Part shown: one piece after another, positions 16,567 to 26,917 of the stretch
Layout of the letters: every line of letters starts with the position of its first letter
Numbering within the stretch: position 1 is the stretch's first letter
NCBI RefSeq assembly: GCF_004138105.1
Contig: NZ_RXHQ01000007.1
Coordinates: forward strand, 44,090 to 108,089
Source of the DNA: Xylanivirga thermophila
GTDB taxonomy: Bacteria; Bacillota; Clostridia; Caldicoprobacterales; Xylanivirgaceae
Length of the DNA stretch: 64,000 nt
Direction of reading: 5' to 3'
Position numbers and translations under genes: made by a program
The notes under the pieces: model-generated
The model's database searches: none
What the model saw: the letters and a program-made list of their open reading frames with translations, nothing else
What the model was told of the DNA's origin: nothing

Positions 16567-18570
16567 TTAATATTTAAATTTGGCAATATTTAATTGCATC
16601 TCATCTGCCAAATGTGCAAGGGCTTCACTTGCACTTGCAATACCTTCTATTGAAGATGTCTGTTCCTCAACAGATGCAGAGGCCTCCTCCGTTCCTGCTG
16701 CATTCTCCTCGGATATTGCAGATAGATCCTGTATAACACCTATGATCTCATCCTTCTTTACCTGCATCTCATAGCTCGATTTATTTATATTTGATATAAT
16801 CCCGTGCATATCTTCAATGGCAGAGGCAATGCCCTTAAATTTATCATCTGTAATATATACACTCTCTGATTGAAACTTCACTACCTGTTTGACTGTCTTC
16901 ATGGTATCAACAGAATACGCCGTTTTATCCGTAAGATCCTTGATTATCCCGGCAATCTCTTCTGTAAATTTATTTGCCTGCTCTGCTAAATTCTTTATCT
17001 CTCCCGCCACAACAGCAAATCCTTCTCCCGCCTCGCCTGCTCTAGCTGCCTCTATACTGGCATTGAGGGATAACAAATTGATCTGCTTTGATATATTTTT
17101 TATCATCTCACTGGCATCCTGTATCTTTGTAGCGCTCTCATTGGTATTTAAAATAATTTCATGTATCTCTTTAGCAGAACTATCAATATCCTTAGTCTTC
17201 TCCACAAGGTCCTCTACGCTTTCAATGCCTTCATCTTTTAATGTATCTATTTTTCCAGTAGCTTTATTGAGTTCATCTAAATCCCCTTGATTTTGTGCTA
17301 TTTTCTTACCTAATTCTTCAATATGTAAAACACCCTGTTCCGTATCCTTAGCCTGATCACCTGCACCACCTGCTATCTCCTCTATTACCTTTGCAATCTC
17401 CTCTGCCGCCATGGATGACTGCTCGGTAGTAGCTGTTAACTCCTCAGAGGAAGATAATACCTGCTGTGACGATTCAGATATATTTTTGATCAAACTGATT
17501 AGATTTTTTTGCATAGTTACCAATGCATTAGCAATAGTACCTATCTCATCATTTCGCTTTAAATATTTCATTGCTTTGCTATCATTATTAATGCTTAAAT
17601 CGTAATTAGAGAATCTCTCAATAACCGTAGATAAACTAATTATTGGCCTTGCAATAGACCTTCCTAATGATAGGGAAGCCATCATACCAATTATAATAAA
17701 AACTATTGAGACTATTAAAATGTTATTCTTTAATTTAGATAATTCACTTAGAGCATCTTTTTCATCTGTGCCTACACCTATCATCCAACCTGTACTTTCT
17801 ATGGGGACTACACCTATATATCTTTTAGATCCCATAAGTTCATAATTTGCAACACCTTTTTTACCAATGCCTATATCTTTTAAAGCTAAACCCCAATTTT
17901 TAAACTCCCCATCTGTCTCTATGTCCTCTAAAACATTCCTTCGATTTATTACATTTTCCCGATTAGGATGTGCATATATTGTTCCATCTGTGCCAATGAT
18001 ATAGGCATAGCCATTTTCTCCAACTCCCATTTGATCCGTTATTTCATTTAGAGCAGTACCATCTTTTCTACCAATTAAAATTCCTACGACCTTTTTATCC
18101 GTTTCAATGGGAACTGCATACATTATAACTGGTTCATTGGTCACCTTGCTTATTATCACATCAGAAATGCTATTTTCCCCTTGAAGAGCCTTCTTAATAT
18201 AATCCCTATCATCCAATTGAACAGTATCCTCATTTAATGCATATTGGGTCATTCCATCTAGATTCATAATCCCCATATCCAAATATCCTAGCCGTTTGAC
18301 AGCTGAAATGAGTGTTTCACGCTGAACTTGCCAGTCCATGGTCTGTATATTAGAATCATTTGCCAACTCATTTAATGTACTTAAATCCTTATCAATACTT
18401 GTTTCTATTTGCTTAGATCCTTCTTCTGCAAGCAACAATAGAGCTTCTTCAGTCTGATTTATAACAGCATCTGAACTAACCTTTAATGCAGTCATTCCTA
18501 AACCTGTACAAACGACCAAAGTGAGAATAGCTACCACTAGAGCGATTCTCCTAGATAAATTTAACTTCAT
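16567..18570 (-). CDS. Methyl-accepting chemotaxis protein with dCache sensor
   Basis: A 667-residue membrane chemoreceptor. TM1 covers about 9-29; the extracellular 35-280 has the double Cache pattern ([53 protein letters not shown]); TM2 is at about 284-303; a HAMP domain follows, then the long cytoplasmic signalling hairpin with the tip [33 protein letters not shown]. It senses small extracellular ligands and controls the CheA kinase. The signalling domain is nearly identical at DNA level to the truncated copy at 29575-30672. A SigD-like promoter lies at 18655-18682. Confidence 0.95.
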   Translation of the reverse strand: MKLNLSRRIALVVAILTLVVCTGLGMTALKVSSDAVINQTEEALLLLAEEGSKQIETSIDKDLSTLNELANDSNIQTMDWQVQRETLISAVKRLGYLDMGIMNLDGMTQYALNEDTVQLDDRDYIKKALQGENSISDVIISKVTNEPVIMYAVPIETDKKVVGILIGRKDGTALNEITDQMGVGENGYAYIIGTDGTIYAHPNRENVINRRNVLEDIETDGEFKNWGLALKDIGIGKKGVANYELMGSKRYIGVVPIESTGWMIGVGTDEKDALSELSKLKNNILIVSIVFIIIGMMASLSLGRSIARPIISLSTVIERFSNYDLSINNDSKAMKYLKRNDEIGTIANALVTMQKNLISLIKNISESSQQVLSSSEELTATTEQSSMAAEEIAKVIEEIAGGAGDQAKDTEQGVLHIEELGKKIAQNQGDLDELNKATGKIDTLKDEGIESVEDLVEKTKDIDSSAKEIHEIILNTNESATKIQDASEMIKNISKQINLLSLNASIEAARAGEAGEGFAVVAGEIKNLAEQANKFTEEIAGIIKDLTDKTAYSVDTMKTVKQVVKFQSESVYITDDKFKGIASAIEDMHGIISNINKSSYEMQVKKDEIIGVIQDLSAISEENAAGTEEASASVEEQTSSIEGIASASEALAHLADEMQLNIAKFKY

Positions 18571-18654
18571 TTTAATCTCTCCTCTTATCTCATATATGGA
18601 AATATCGTTCTATCTGTAGCTATATAGTAAATATAAAACGACATTTTACTACTT

Positions 18655-18682
18655 TTATCGACACCTTTTCGACAAAACTTTA
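18655..18682 (-). promoter_or_regulatory. SigD-type promoter for the chemoreceptor
   Basis: On the minus strand CTAAA (TAAA at 18679-18682), a 16-base spacer and GTCGATAA (18655-18662) match the flagellar consensus with one difference. The spacing is the same as before flaG, flgM and flagellin. Confidence 0.65.
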
Positions 18683-18732
18683 GCATATTTATATCTTTTT
18701 CGTTTAATATCAATACAACATAAAAAAATGCA

Positions 18733-19662
18733 TCAATAATTGATACATCTATTTCCACCTACATTTTTCACACGATACATGGCCTTATCTGCTTTTGATA
18801 TGAGCTCATCAATACTATTTCCATCCTTAGGATAAAAACTTACTCCTATGCTCAAAGATATACATATTTCCTCTTCATCATTAACTTTGACCTTATTTTT
18901 TGCATTTGCAATTCGTGCAGCTATACATCTGTAATTAGTATAGGCTTTTAAACCGGGTAATAGTATTAAAAACTCATCCCCACCATACCTAACTACAGTA
19001 TCATTGGCCCTCGTACTTTCAGTCAATATTTTTGCTACTTCTACTAATACCCTATCCCCTATTTCATGCCCATACTTATCATTTATGCCCTTAAATCTAT
19101 CAACATCGATAAACATCAGACCCAATATAGTATTATCACGCCTAGCAGCTTCTAAAAACTTAGCAGCTACCTCATAAAAAAGAGTTCTATTGGCTAACCC
19201 TGTAAGCTTGTCATAATAGGCTAACTTCTCAATTTCCCGTTCTTTTTCCATCAACTCCCTGTTTAATGAATATAATTCGTTTGCATATTCCTTTAGCTGA
19301 TTAATTCTTATGAATTGGCTGGTTACATCTATACATTCGATAATTAAATATTGTTCATCATTAACATCAAATCTGCTTACCTTAAGATTTATTTCAGCAT
19401 TATCAACAATTAATCCCTTATGTATTGCTGCAGAAAAGAAAAACTTTCGGTTTTTCCCCATTACAGCTGTCACTGCATTTCTAAAACATGACCTATTCAA
19501 ACTTGGAACCGATGTATAAATATTTGTATCTATAACCTCTTTTTGTTTTGTACCAGTTAAATATTCCATATAATTATTCCAAAATAGAATATCCAACTTA
19601 TTGTCTAATATTATGATGCCTTCGTCAATATAATCTAGTACATCAAACAACACATTACTCAT
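18733..19662 (-). CDS. PAS-domain diguanylate cyclase
   Basis: A 309-residue soluble protein. Residues 1-115 form a PAS-like sensor (DYIDEGIIILDNKLDILFWNNYMEYLTG), followed by a short coiled coil and a GGDEF domain with an intact active site (YGGDEFLILLPG) and a DKLTGLANR start, so it should make cyclic di-GMP. Its ATG at 19662 overlaps the stop of the CheC-like gene by eight bases; translation is probably coupled. The operon order CheY-CheC-GGDEF suggests that second-messenger synthesis is tied to chemotaxis signalling. Confidence 0.9.
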   Translation of the reverse strand: MSNVLFDVLDYIDEGIIILDNKLDILFWNNYMEYLTGTKQKEVIDTNIYTSVPSLNRSCFRNAVTAVMGKNRKFFFSAAIHKGLIVDNAEINLKVSRFDVNDEQYLIIECIDVTSQFIRINQLKEYANELYSLNRELMEKEREIEKLAYYDKLTGLANRTLFYEVAAKFLEAARRDNTILGLMFIDVDRFKGINDKYGHEIGDRVLVEVAKILTESTRANDTVVRYGGDEFLILLPGLKAYTNYRCIAARIANAKNKVKVNDEEEICISLSIGVSFYPKDGNSIDELISKADKAMYRVKNVGGNRCINY

Positions 19663-20290
19663 GTAAACCATCTTCCATTTTCTCTATTGTCTGAATCAAT
19701 TCATTCAATGAATTTAAGGTCAAATTTATAATTATAGCCCCTTCTATTTCAGTATCATCTATTATAAAGGTTATATATAGCATCAACATATAAATATCTT
19801 CTTTGTTTGAAATATCATTTTCAAACTCCATCCTATTAAAAAGTCTCACAGTAGGCAGGGTATATTCCAAACTAACATCTAAGAAGTTACCAATCTCTCC
19901 AATGACAGAATTTAAAATAATATTCCCTACTTCTCTGATTATATCAAAATCTATATCGGTAAAACTCATCTCATATTCGCCATCTATTTCACCGTGATCA
20001 ATACAAAGGTTTATAAATCGACGCATCTTATCCGCAGGGAATATCAAGTTTGCCTCACCCGTAAGCTTTTCTTCAAATGCGATTGAAGATACCATTAGTG
20101 TTCCATTGGATATCTTGGGAAAACACTTTGCTAAATCTATGTCCAATTCTTCACAATTTAATATTTCTATAGTAGGCACATCCAATAATATTTTTTTGTT
20201 AATCATCTCTGATAGCATATTTGCTGCCTTACCCACACCAATATTAAATATCTCTTGTAAAATGTCATACATTAAATCATCTTTGCCCAT
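19655..20290 (-). CDS. cheC: CheC-family chemotaxis phosphatase
   Basis: A 211-residue CheC/CheX/FliY-family protein. Two copies of the active-site helix are visible: LQEIFNIGVGKAANMLSEM near the N-terminus and DIIREVGNIILNSVIGE near residue 105, each with the E-x2-N pair needed to dephosphorylate CheY-P, each followed by a Pro as in CheC. The next gene upstream encodes a CheY-like protein whose stop overlaps this start, so that receiver is the likely substrate. The ATG at 20290 is chosen because AAGGTG is six bases before it. Confidence 0.85.
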   Translation of the reverse strand: MGKDDLMYDILQEIFNIGVGKAANMLSEMINKKILLDVPTIEILNCEELDIDLAKCFPKISNGTLMVSSIAFEEKLTGEANLIFPADKMRRFINLCIDHGEIDGEYEMSFTDIDFDIIREVGNIILNSVIGEIGNFLDVSLEYTLPTVRLFNRMEFENDISNKEDIYMLMLYITFIIDDTEIEGAIIINLTLNSLNELIQTIEKMEDGLHE

Positions 20291-20654
20291 TTGCATCACC
20301 TTTTATAATGTCACATATGGCTTCGGCTCTTCCCTCATTAAACGGTTTATTGAAAAAACCCTTAATTCCATATGCTTCTACCTCTTCTTTTATACTTTTC
20401 TGTATATCCGCTGAAACAACAAAAATTTTAGATTCATCATCATATTCCCGTATAAGCTTTATAAGTTCCCTACCATCCATTTTAGGCATTAATAAATCAA
20501 CAAATACATAGTCTGGATTTATGTACTTATATTTATCGAATCCCTCTTCTCCATCACTGGCAAAATCAATTTTCACATCTTCAATAAATTTTTTTAGCAT
20601 GTTTGATATAACTATCTGTGAAAATCGTGAATCATCAACAACCAATATCTTCAT
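20277..20654 (-). CDS. CheY-like single-domain response regulator
   Basis: A 125-residue receiver domain with the acidic pair (VVDDS), the phosphoacceptor Asp in DYVFVDLLMPKMDG, Ser in VVSAD and Lys in FNKPF. No output domain is present, so it acts through protein contacts like CheY. The ATG at 20654 is preceded by AGGAGG; an open extension to 20723 lacks a ribosome site. It opens a three-gene operon with the CheC-like phosphatase and the diguanylate cyclase. Confidence 0.9.
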   Translation of the reverse strand: MKILVVDDSRFSQIVISNMLKKFIEDVKIDFASDGEEGFDKYKYINPDYVFVDLLMPKMDGRELIKLIREYDDESKIFVVSADIQKSIKEEVEAYGIKGFFNKPFNEGRAEAICDIIKGDANGQR

Positions 20655-20774
20655 CAATATCCTCCTGTAAGTTTCGGTGTAGTCCATTATCTTATATTTC
20701 AAATCATATTTATAATACCACATAGCAAGGGAAATTCAACAGCATCTTTGTAGAAAAATGAAGAATTTTGTCGT

Positions 20775-23150
20775 TTAGCTTTTATAGACCATCTCTGCTA
20801 TTTTTACCGCATCCCTGGCATCCTTACCATAATAGTCAGCACCTATCCTTTTTGCGTAATCCGAATTAAGAACCGCCCCTCCCGCCATTATCTTACAATC
20901 GAGATGTTTTGCCCTTATACACTCGATTGTCTTCTCCATGTTTTTAACGGTAGTTGTCATCAGTGCGCTAAGTCCCACAAGTCTTACATTATACTTTTCT
21001 ATTGCATCTATTATCAATTCCGCAGGCACATCCTTTCCCAGATCTATTACCTCAAATCCATAGTTTTCTAAAAGCATCTTAACTATGTTTTTCCCGATAT
21101 CATGAATATCACCTTTTACAGTGGCTAAAACTATCTTCCCCCTACTTGCTTTTTTATCTCCACTCTTCTCCATATAATCCTTAATCTCTTCAAACGCTAT
21201 CTTTACAGTTTCCGCCGACTGTATCAATTGTGGAAGAAAAATTTCTCCCGCCTCATATCTTTCCCCCACCTCGTCAAGGGCCGGTATTATAGAGCCATTG
21301 ATAATATCCATAGGCTCTATCGTGTTTAATAATGCCTTTGTGCTTTTTAATATCTCCCCTTTTAAACCTTCGTGTATTATGGTCTTCATATCCTGTTTAG
21401 AATCGGGTAATTTCCTAGCCTCCAAACTATCTTCGGCAATTTTAATATAGCGCCCTATATATGCTTCTGCCCTCTTATCATGATTGGATAATACCTTAAA
21501 AGCCATGACAGTATCCATCATCTCCATATCACCGGGATTTAAGATAGGCATATCCAATCCATACGCCAAAGCCATAGCTAAAAAAGTTCTATTTAATAGT
21601 GCCCTTTTAGGCAAACCAAAGGAGATATTGCTAACCCCTAAAACCGTTCTAACCCCATAGCGCTCCTTTATCTCTCTGATGGCTTTTAGAGTCTCAAAAA
21701 CCTGTTCCTGATCTACAGAGGCAGTAAGGGTAAGGCAGTCAATAATTATATTACATTTATCTATGCCATAGCCTTCAGCCGTATCCAGTATCTTCTTACA
21801 AATTTTAACCCTATCTTCACATGTTGATGGCAAACCGTTTTCATCCATGGTCAAACCAATGACATTAGCACCATATTTCTTCGCGATTGGAAATATCTCT
21901 TCCATTGTCTTAATATCGCCATTTACCGAATTGATTATTGGCTTGCCATTATATGTCCTAACCGCCCTTTCTATTACCTCTGGATTGGAGCTGTCTATTT
22001 GAAGGGGAGTATCTAAAATACCCTGTATCTCCTTAACCATTTTCTCCATAGTCAAAACTTCATCAATTTCAGGTATCCCTGCATTGATATCCAATATATC
22101 TGCCCCAAATTTCTGCTGCCCTATCGCTTCCCGTAAAACATAATCCATATCCATATTTATTAAGGCTTTTTTAAGGGCCTTCTTACCTGTTGGATTGATC
22201 CTTTCCCCTATTACTTGTATACTGCCATCCACGAAAACAGTTTTAGTCGATGAACAAACAGTCGTATATTTTTTACGCTGTTTTTTTATAGGCCGTTGCC
22301 CATGTAGGCTTTTCACAATTGCATTTATATAGTCAGGATTAGTACCACAGCAACCACCAAATATGGATGCCCCTTTTTGAGCCATATATCCAATCTCCTT
22401 AGAAAACTCCTCAGGCGTTACATTATATATGGTGTTGCCATCCTTATATACGGGCAATCCTGCATTTGGTTTAACCATTACTGGTATAGAAGCGTATTTA
22501 AGTATTTCATCCACTACATTTTGAAGATCCTTAGGACCTAATGAGCAGTTAACCCCTAATGCATCTATGCCTAAAGACTCCAAAACAAAAACCATTGTTA
22601 CTGGATCAGTTCCCATAAGTGTCCTGCCATTATTCTGAAATGTCATAGTTGCAAAAATAGGGAGATCACAATTTTCCTTTGCAGCCAATATGGCAGCCTT
22701 AGTTTCATATAGATCAGACATAGTTTCTATTAAAATTACATCCGCCCCTGCATCATAACCAGCACCTATCTGCCTCTTAAATATTTCATAAGCCCTCTCA
22801 AACTTTAAAGTACCTGTTGGTTCTAATATCTGACCTGTAGGACCTATATCAAGGGCAACGAGTTTTTCACCAGCAGCTTTTCGCCCAATATTTACTCCAG
22901 ATGCTACTACCTTTTCAACAGAATATGGTGCATCTTTTAGCTTTAGCTCATTTGCACCAAATGTATTGGTGGTTATAATATCCGCTCCCGCCTCTATATA
23001 TTTTTTATGTATATCGAATATAATATCGGACTTTTCTATATTAAATATCTCGGGCAGCTCTCCCGCCTTTAATCCCAATCCCTGAAGCATAGTCCCCATG
23101 GCACCATCAAAAAACAAAAATCTATCCTTTAATATGTCCCTTATATCCAA
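20775..23150 (-). CDS. metH: Cobalamin-dependent methionine synthase (without activation domain)
   Basis: A 791-residue modular enzyme that transfers the methyl group of methyl-tetrahydrofolate to homocysteine via cobalamin. Domains: homocysteine-binding 1-285 with zinc ligands in GVNCSLG and FGGCCGT; pterin-binding about 310-560 (GERINPTGKK, DINAGIPEIDE); B12 cap and B12-binding about 585-791 with the cobalt-coordinating DIHDIGKN and GGAVLNSDYA. The C-terminal reactivation domain of the 1200-residue E. coli enzyme is absent and is supplied by the next gene upstream (23157-23813). Only six bases separate the two genes. It is the last gene of the metF operon governed by the SAM riboswitch. Confidence 0.95.
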   Translation of the reverse strand: MDIRDILKDRFLFFDGAMGTMLQGLGLKAGELPEIFNIEKSDIIFDIHKKYIEAGADIITTNTFGANELKLKDAPYSVEKVVASGVNIGRKAAGEKLVALDIGPTGQILEPTGTLKFERAYEIFKRQIGAGYDAGADVILIETMSDLYETKAAILAAKENCDLPIFATMTFQNNGRTLMGTDPVTMVFVLESLGIDALGVNCSLGPKDLQNVVDEILKYASIPVMVKPNAGLPVYKDGNTIYNVTPEEFSKEIGYMAQKGASIFGGCCGTNPDYINAIVKSLHGQRPIKKQRKKYTTVCSSTKTVFVDGSIQVIGERINPTGKKALKKALINMDMDYVLREAIGQQKFGADILDINAGIPEIDEVLTMEKMVKEIQGILDTPLQIDSSNPEVIERAVRTYNGKPIINSVNGDIKTMEEIFPIAKKYGANVIGLTMDENGLPSTCEDRVKICKKILDTAEGYGIDKCNIIIDCLTLTASVDQEQVFETLKAIREIKERYGVRTVLGVSNISFGLPKRALLNRTFLAMALAYGLDMPILNPGDMEMMDTVMAFKVLSNHDKRAEAYIGRYIKIAEDSLEARKLPDSKQDMKTIIHEGLKGEILKSTKALLNTIEPMDIINGSIIPALDEVGERYEAGEIFLPQLIQSAETVKIAFEEIKDYMEKSGDKKASRGKIVLATVKGDIHDIGKNIVKMLLENYGFEVIDLGKDVPAELIIDAIEKYNVRLVGLSALMTTTVKNMEKTIECIRAKHLDCKIMAGGAVLNSDYAKRIGADYYGKDARDAVKIAEMVYKS

Positions 23151-23156
23151 TATCGT

Positions 23157-23813
23157 CTACTCCCTTCTAAAATTACAACTATCTCTTTTTAGGCAGCTCT
23201 CGCATCCCATATTGACTGAAACCCCTTTATCTTTTAGCCCTATAATAGCTGTAACGGACTTTCTAGGTATCATTATTAGATTATCATTTACCGTCAAACC
23301 AATCCTATTGGCCTCCAATATATTTAATAAGTCAGGCTGAATATCTAGCGGAAAATCTCTATATCCCGGGCTATATCTTGGCATGATGTTTAGATGGTAT
23401 TCTTCTTTTGCAATTAGTTTAATCTCCTCTTGAACTTTATCACACACATTTTCTATTAGTGCCGTTGCACATGCATCTAGTACAAAACTCCTTGTTAAAT
23501 CATAGCTTTTATAGTATCTGATCCTTTTATCAACGGAAATGCCTAAAGTAGCGCCCATAACAGCACATTTAAAACACCCATTGAGATATCTGTTTATATC
23601 TTTTCCCATTAACAGGGTATTGGTTTGTTTTATCCATGCATATTCATCTGTGAATTTTAAATCAAACATTTTGTATACATACATAGGATAAGCAATATCT
23701 AAAATTTCCTTTATACACTCACTAATATAAAGCTTGAGCTTCATATCAGCCTTATTACGACCAACACCTAAATATCTTAATACCTCATTTATGTCAATAT
23801 GCACCTTTATCAT
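23157..23813 (-). CDS. Methionine synthase reactivation-domain protein
   Basis: A 218-residue stand-alone version of the MetH activation domain, which binds S-adenosylmethionine and remethylates cob(II)alamin. The family core RYSPGYRDFPLDIQPDLLNIL is visible near residue 140, followed by IPRKSVTAIIGL. Two Cys pairs near the C-terminus (GCESCLKRDSC) are typical of clostridial versions. The gene overlaps the end of metF by 20 bases and precedes the truncated metH by six bases, so all three are translated from one message. Confidence 0.88.
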   Translation of the reverse strand: MIKVHIDINEVLRYLGVGRNKADMKLKLYISECIKEILDIAYPMYVYKMFDLKFTDEYAWIKQTNTLLMGKDINRYLNGCFKCAVMGATLGISVDKRIRYYKSYDLTRSFVLDACATALIENVCDKVQEEIKLIAKEEYHLNIMPRYSPGYRDFPLDIQPDLLNILEANRIGLTVNDNLIMIPRKSVTAIIGLKDKGVSVNMGCESCLKRDSCNFRRE

Positions 23814-24705
23814 CCAATTCCATATATTTTTCTTCCGTTACAGCATCTCTTACCTCGGAAAGATTTTTCATGATTTCACTTGCTACCTTTGGCTTATTCA
23901 TAGTATATAGATGTATGCCATCCACTCCCCATGACAACAGATCTATTATCTGCTCGGTGGCATAGGCAATCCCTGCTTTCCTCAATGCCTTGGGCTTGTG
24001 TTCATATTTTTCAAGAATCCTAATAAATTTTCTAGGTAGGGATGCCCCAGATAACGATACCATCTTTTGTATTTGGTTTTTATTTAATACAGGCATTATG
24101 CCGGCCATTATTGGAGCATCTATCCCTTTTTTGGCTAATCTATCCATATACATATACAACTTTTCATTATCAAAGAATAGCTGGGTTATCATGAAATCAG
24201 CACCGCAACACATCTTTTCCTTTAAGTATTCTATATCCTTATCCAAACTATCACATTCTATATGTCCCTCTGGATAGGCAGCAACCCCAATAGAAAAATC
24301 ATCAAATGCTTTTATATGACTTACCAGATCCTTTGCATATTTATAATCACTCTTTCCGTTAAATCCACCAATGGGTGGATCCCCCCTTAATGCTAAAACA
24401 TTATCCACATTATTTCTTTTTAGCTCTTTAAGTATGAATTCCGTTTCTCCTCTGGTTGAGGTATAGCACGTCAAATGCGCCAACGTCTCAATACCATATT
24501 TGTTTTTTATCTCAGATGCAATCTCTATAGTCCTGTCCTTGCTGCTGCCTCCCGCTCCATATGTAACGCTTATAAAATCCGGATCCAGATCCCTTAACTC
24601 TTCTACGGTATCATATACAACATCAATAGGGAATTCCCTTTTAGGAGGAAAGACCTCAAATGAAATAACCGGATTTTTCTTTGAAAATATATCCCTTATA
24701 AACAT
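23794..24705 (-). CDS. metF: Methylenetetrahydrofolate reductase
   Basis: A 303-residue MetF-family enzyme (ISFEVFPPKRE start, SVTYGAGGSS, HLTCYTSTR, ALRGDPP, QLFFDNEKLYMYMDR, GIMPVLNKNQ). It makes 5-methyl-tetrahydrofolate, the methyl donor for the adjacent MetH; in acetogenic Clostridia it can also serve the Wood-Ljungdahl pathway, but the gene order here and the SAM riboswitch indicate methionine synthesis. AAGGGGG and GGGGG runs precede the ATG. It is the first gene after the riboswitch terminator. Confidence 0.93.
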   Translation of the reverse strand: MFIRDIFSKKNPVISFEVFPPKREFPIDVVYDTVEELRDLDPDFISVTYGAGGSSKDRTIEIASEIKNKYGIETLAHLTCYTSTRGETEFILKELKRNNVDNVLALRGDPPIGGFNGKSDYKYAKDLVSHIKAFDDFSIGVAAYPEGHIECDSLDKDIEYLKEKMCCGADFMITQLFFDNEKLYMYMDRLAKKGIDAPIMAGIMPVLNKNQIQKMVSLSGASLPRKFIRILEKYEHKPKALRKAGIAYATEQIIDLLSWGVDGIHLYTMNKPKVASEIMKNLSEVRDAVTEEKYMELDDKGAY

Positions 24706-24721
24706 CCCCCAGTCCCCCTTA

Positions 24722-24764
24722 TATTATATAAAAAATCCTTCCCTAACATCTTAAGGAAGGATTC
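24722..24764 (-). terminator. Riboswitch-controlled terminator before metF
   Basis: On the minus strand AATCCTTCC (24764-24756) pairs with GGAAGGATT (24743-24735), followed by six T and an AT-rich run. It lies between the SAM aptamer and the metF start, in the expected place for transcriptional control. Confidence 0.88.
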
Positions 24765-24781
24765 TCATTCTTTTTATCCAT

Positions 24782-24871
24782 CTTATCGACGTTAGCAGAA
24801 CCACCTTGTTGAAAAGGCAACAGGTTGGTATAGGGTCAACGAGCTAACTCTCTACCCTAACTCTGGATAAG
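24782..24871 (-). ncRNA. SAM riboswitch aptamer (S-box variant) for metF-metH
   Basis: Read on the minus strand, P1 is CTTATC...GATAAG (24871-24866 with 24787-24782). Conserved S-box elements follow: AGAG, P2 (TAGGGT/ACCCTA), AGAGAGTTAGCTCGTTGA, the ACCAACC strand and its AGGTGGT partner forming P3. The P2 loop GTTAGC (24848-24843) is perfectly complementary to GCTAAC after P3 (24796-24791), matching the S-box pseudoknot. The P4 hairpin found in typical SAM-I aptamers is missing. SAM binding should favour the downstream terminator and shut off metF, the activator gene and metH. Confidence 0.85.
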
Positions 24872-24943
24872 TTAATATCAAATTATAAATATAATACTAA
24901 CACTGTATATATAGTATGTCAATAGTTTGAATTTTTAGAATTC

Positions 24944-26917
24944 TTATTTAACTATTCTAGCATACTGACCCTTAGTGATAAAATAAAATATGCCATACAC
25001 TATTGCATATACACCATACATTACAGAGGAAAAAGTAAGAACGGTAACATACGAATTATCAACAGGTATCATATTAGAAAATATCATAGTATCCGCTGCC
25101 TTCATGGCAAACATGCTATGGATAATTCCAACTACAAGGGGGATTAGAAAAACAGGCAGCAATCTCTTTTTTATGACCTTCTTCTCTATATTATCATCCA
25201 TGCCGATCTTCCTAAGCATCCTATATTGATCCTGTTCTTCCTCTGCGGCCATTATCTGCTTGAAGTATAAAAGACTTGCAGTCATGAGTATAAATACGGC
25301 ACTCATAAAGAAACCTATAAAGCATAACAGTCCAAACATCTTTAGTGACTCATTATAATAACTATATGCCATTCTATAGCTCCCCACATTCCCCGATAAT
25401 ACCTTATCAAGCTCAGTGCTTAACTTATCCGATTTCAAAGCATCTTCATATCTAAATACAGTTACCTTATCAAAAGGTGCACCACTACCCCTATAGGTAT
25501 CAAAAATATCACCAGTCTTTAAAAGGGCATTAAAATCATCATCATTCAAGATCAATGTATGGATTGCACCAAAGGATAGTATATCAGATTCCAATATAGA
25601 TGTTATACTTATCTTTTGATTAGAAAAAGTAAGTATCTCCCCATTAACTGCATTTTCAAGTTCTTCAAACATATACGGAAACACATATGTTGCTTCACCA
25701 GGTTTTATATCAACAGGTTTTAGGCTGCTCCTTGATAAAGAGATAAGCTTATTACATTCGGATTGGGAATACACCCTAAAATAGCAGTCTTTATCATTAG
25801 AAATATATTCATGACCATCTACTACAACTGGCTTTATCTGTGGAACGCATTGGTATCTCTTGGTAGTATACTCCCCTGTGATTTTCGTATCATGCCTTTT
25901 AAAAACCTCATGAACCCTGTCAATTAGCCCTTCCTGGCTCGTATAAAAATACATATCATACCCAATATTATTATACGTAGCTTTTTCTATACTGCTATAA
26001 AGTGTAAACCCTGTTGCAATTGCCGTAGTAGCAACGGCGGATAATACTGCAATGGTTGCCATAACCGAACCTATGGATCTCATCCTATGAGAAAAAGTTG
26101 ATATTGAAATTAGACTTACACCTCTATAATATCTCTCTTTACTCCTCTTTAACAAATCTAAAACCTTTGGAAGCCCACCCCAAAAGAAAAGGTATGTACC
26201 TCCAATTACAAGGACTAATATGGGTATTACCATTTGCATAATCGTAAAAGGATCACTTGTTGCAGCAATATAATAACCTGTTCCCATCAATATAAACGAT
26301 ATAATAAGCATAATAACGGAACCTTTGGAATTGCCTTCAGATACCTTATCAGCCTTAAATAGATCTATGAGTTCAAATTTATTGACAACCCACAAGCCTG
26401 ATAAACCCATAACACAAAAAATTGCCATGAATATCATTGCAGTAATATAGATAGCTTTTAGGGATATGGTAAATGCAATATCACCAGTAAACGATGCTAA
26501 TGAGATATCAAGCAGGATCATTGCCGTTAACTTGGAGAAAAATATGCCAAAGCCTATGCCCACAACAAGGGATGCCACTCCTACAATCATCGTCTCTAAA
26601 AAAAGCAACCTCCCTATCCTGCCATTTGTCATACCAAATAATGAATATGTGGAAATTTCCTTTTTTCTTGCCTTTATAAAACTCTTATTAGAGCTGTTGA
26701 GGAAGAATAGAACGAATACCATGATAATAATGCCAAACGCAGTGAGCATGGCTTTATATTTATCACTATAGGTAAATGCCTGTTCCACCTGTTCATTTTC
26801 CATCAATGCAAGAAACGAGTATACTGTAAATACACTGAAACTTAGAGAGAAAAAATGCATTATATACCTTTTAAAATTCCGCTTTATATTTCGAATGGCT
26901 AATGTAAAAAGGTTCAT
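24944..26917 (-). CDS. Bacitracin-type ABC transporter permease (BceB family)
   Basis: A 657-residue membrane protein with ten hydrophobic segments and a large extracellular region (about residues 310-540), the layout of BceB/VraG permeases that sense and give resistance to cell-wall peptide antibiotics. Two FtsX-like regions are present (ARKKEISTYSLFGMT; AEEEQDQYRMLRKIGM). Its ATG overlaps the stop of the ATPase gene by four bases. The linked kinase and regulator upstream complete a Bce module, in which the permease itself acts as the sensor for the kinase. Confidence 0.88.
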   Translation of the reverse strand: MNLFTLAIRNIKRNFKRYIMHFFSLSFSVFTVYSFLALMENEQVEQAFTYSDKYKAMLTAFGIIIMVFVLFFLNSSNKSFIKARKKEISTYSLFGMTNGRIGRLLFLETMIVGVASLVVGIGFGIFFSKLTAMILLDISLASFTGDIAFTISLKAIYITAMIFMAIFCVMGLSGLWVVNKFELIDLFKADKVSEGNSKGSVIMLIISFILMGTGYYIAATSDPFTIMQMVIPILVLVIGGTYLFFWGGLPKVLDLLKRSKERYYRGVSLISISTFSHRMRSIGSVMATIAVLSAVATTAIATGFTLYSSIEKATYNNIGYDMYFYTSQEGLIDRVHEVFKRHDTKITGEYTTKRYQCVPQIKPVVVDGHEYISNDKDCYFRVYSQSECNKLISLSRSSLKPVDIKPGEATYVFPYMFEELENAVNGEILTFSNQKISITSILESDILSFGAIHTLILNDDDFNALLKTGDIFDTYRGSGAPFDKVTVFRYEDALKSDKLSTELDKVLSGNVGSYRMAYSYYNESLKMFGLLCFIGFFMSAVFILMTASLLYFKQIMAAEEEQDQYRMLRKIGMDDNIEKKVIKKRLLPVFLIPLVVGIIHSMFAMKAADTMIFSNMIPVDNSYVTVLTFSSVMYGVYAIVYGIFYFITKGQYARIVK

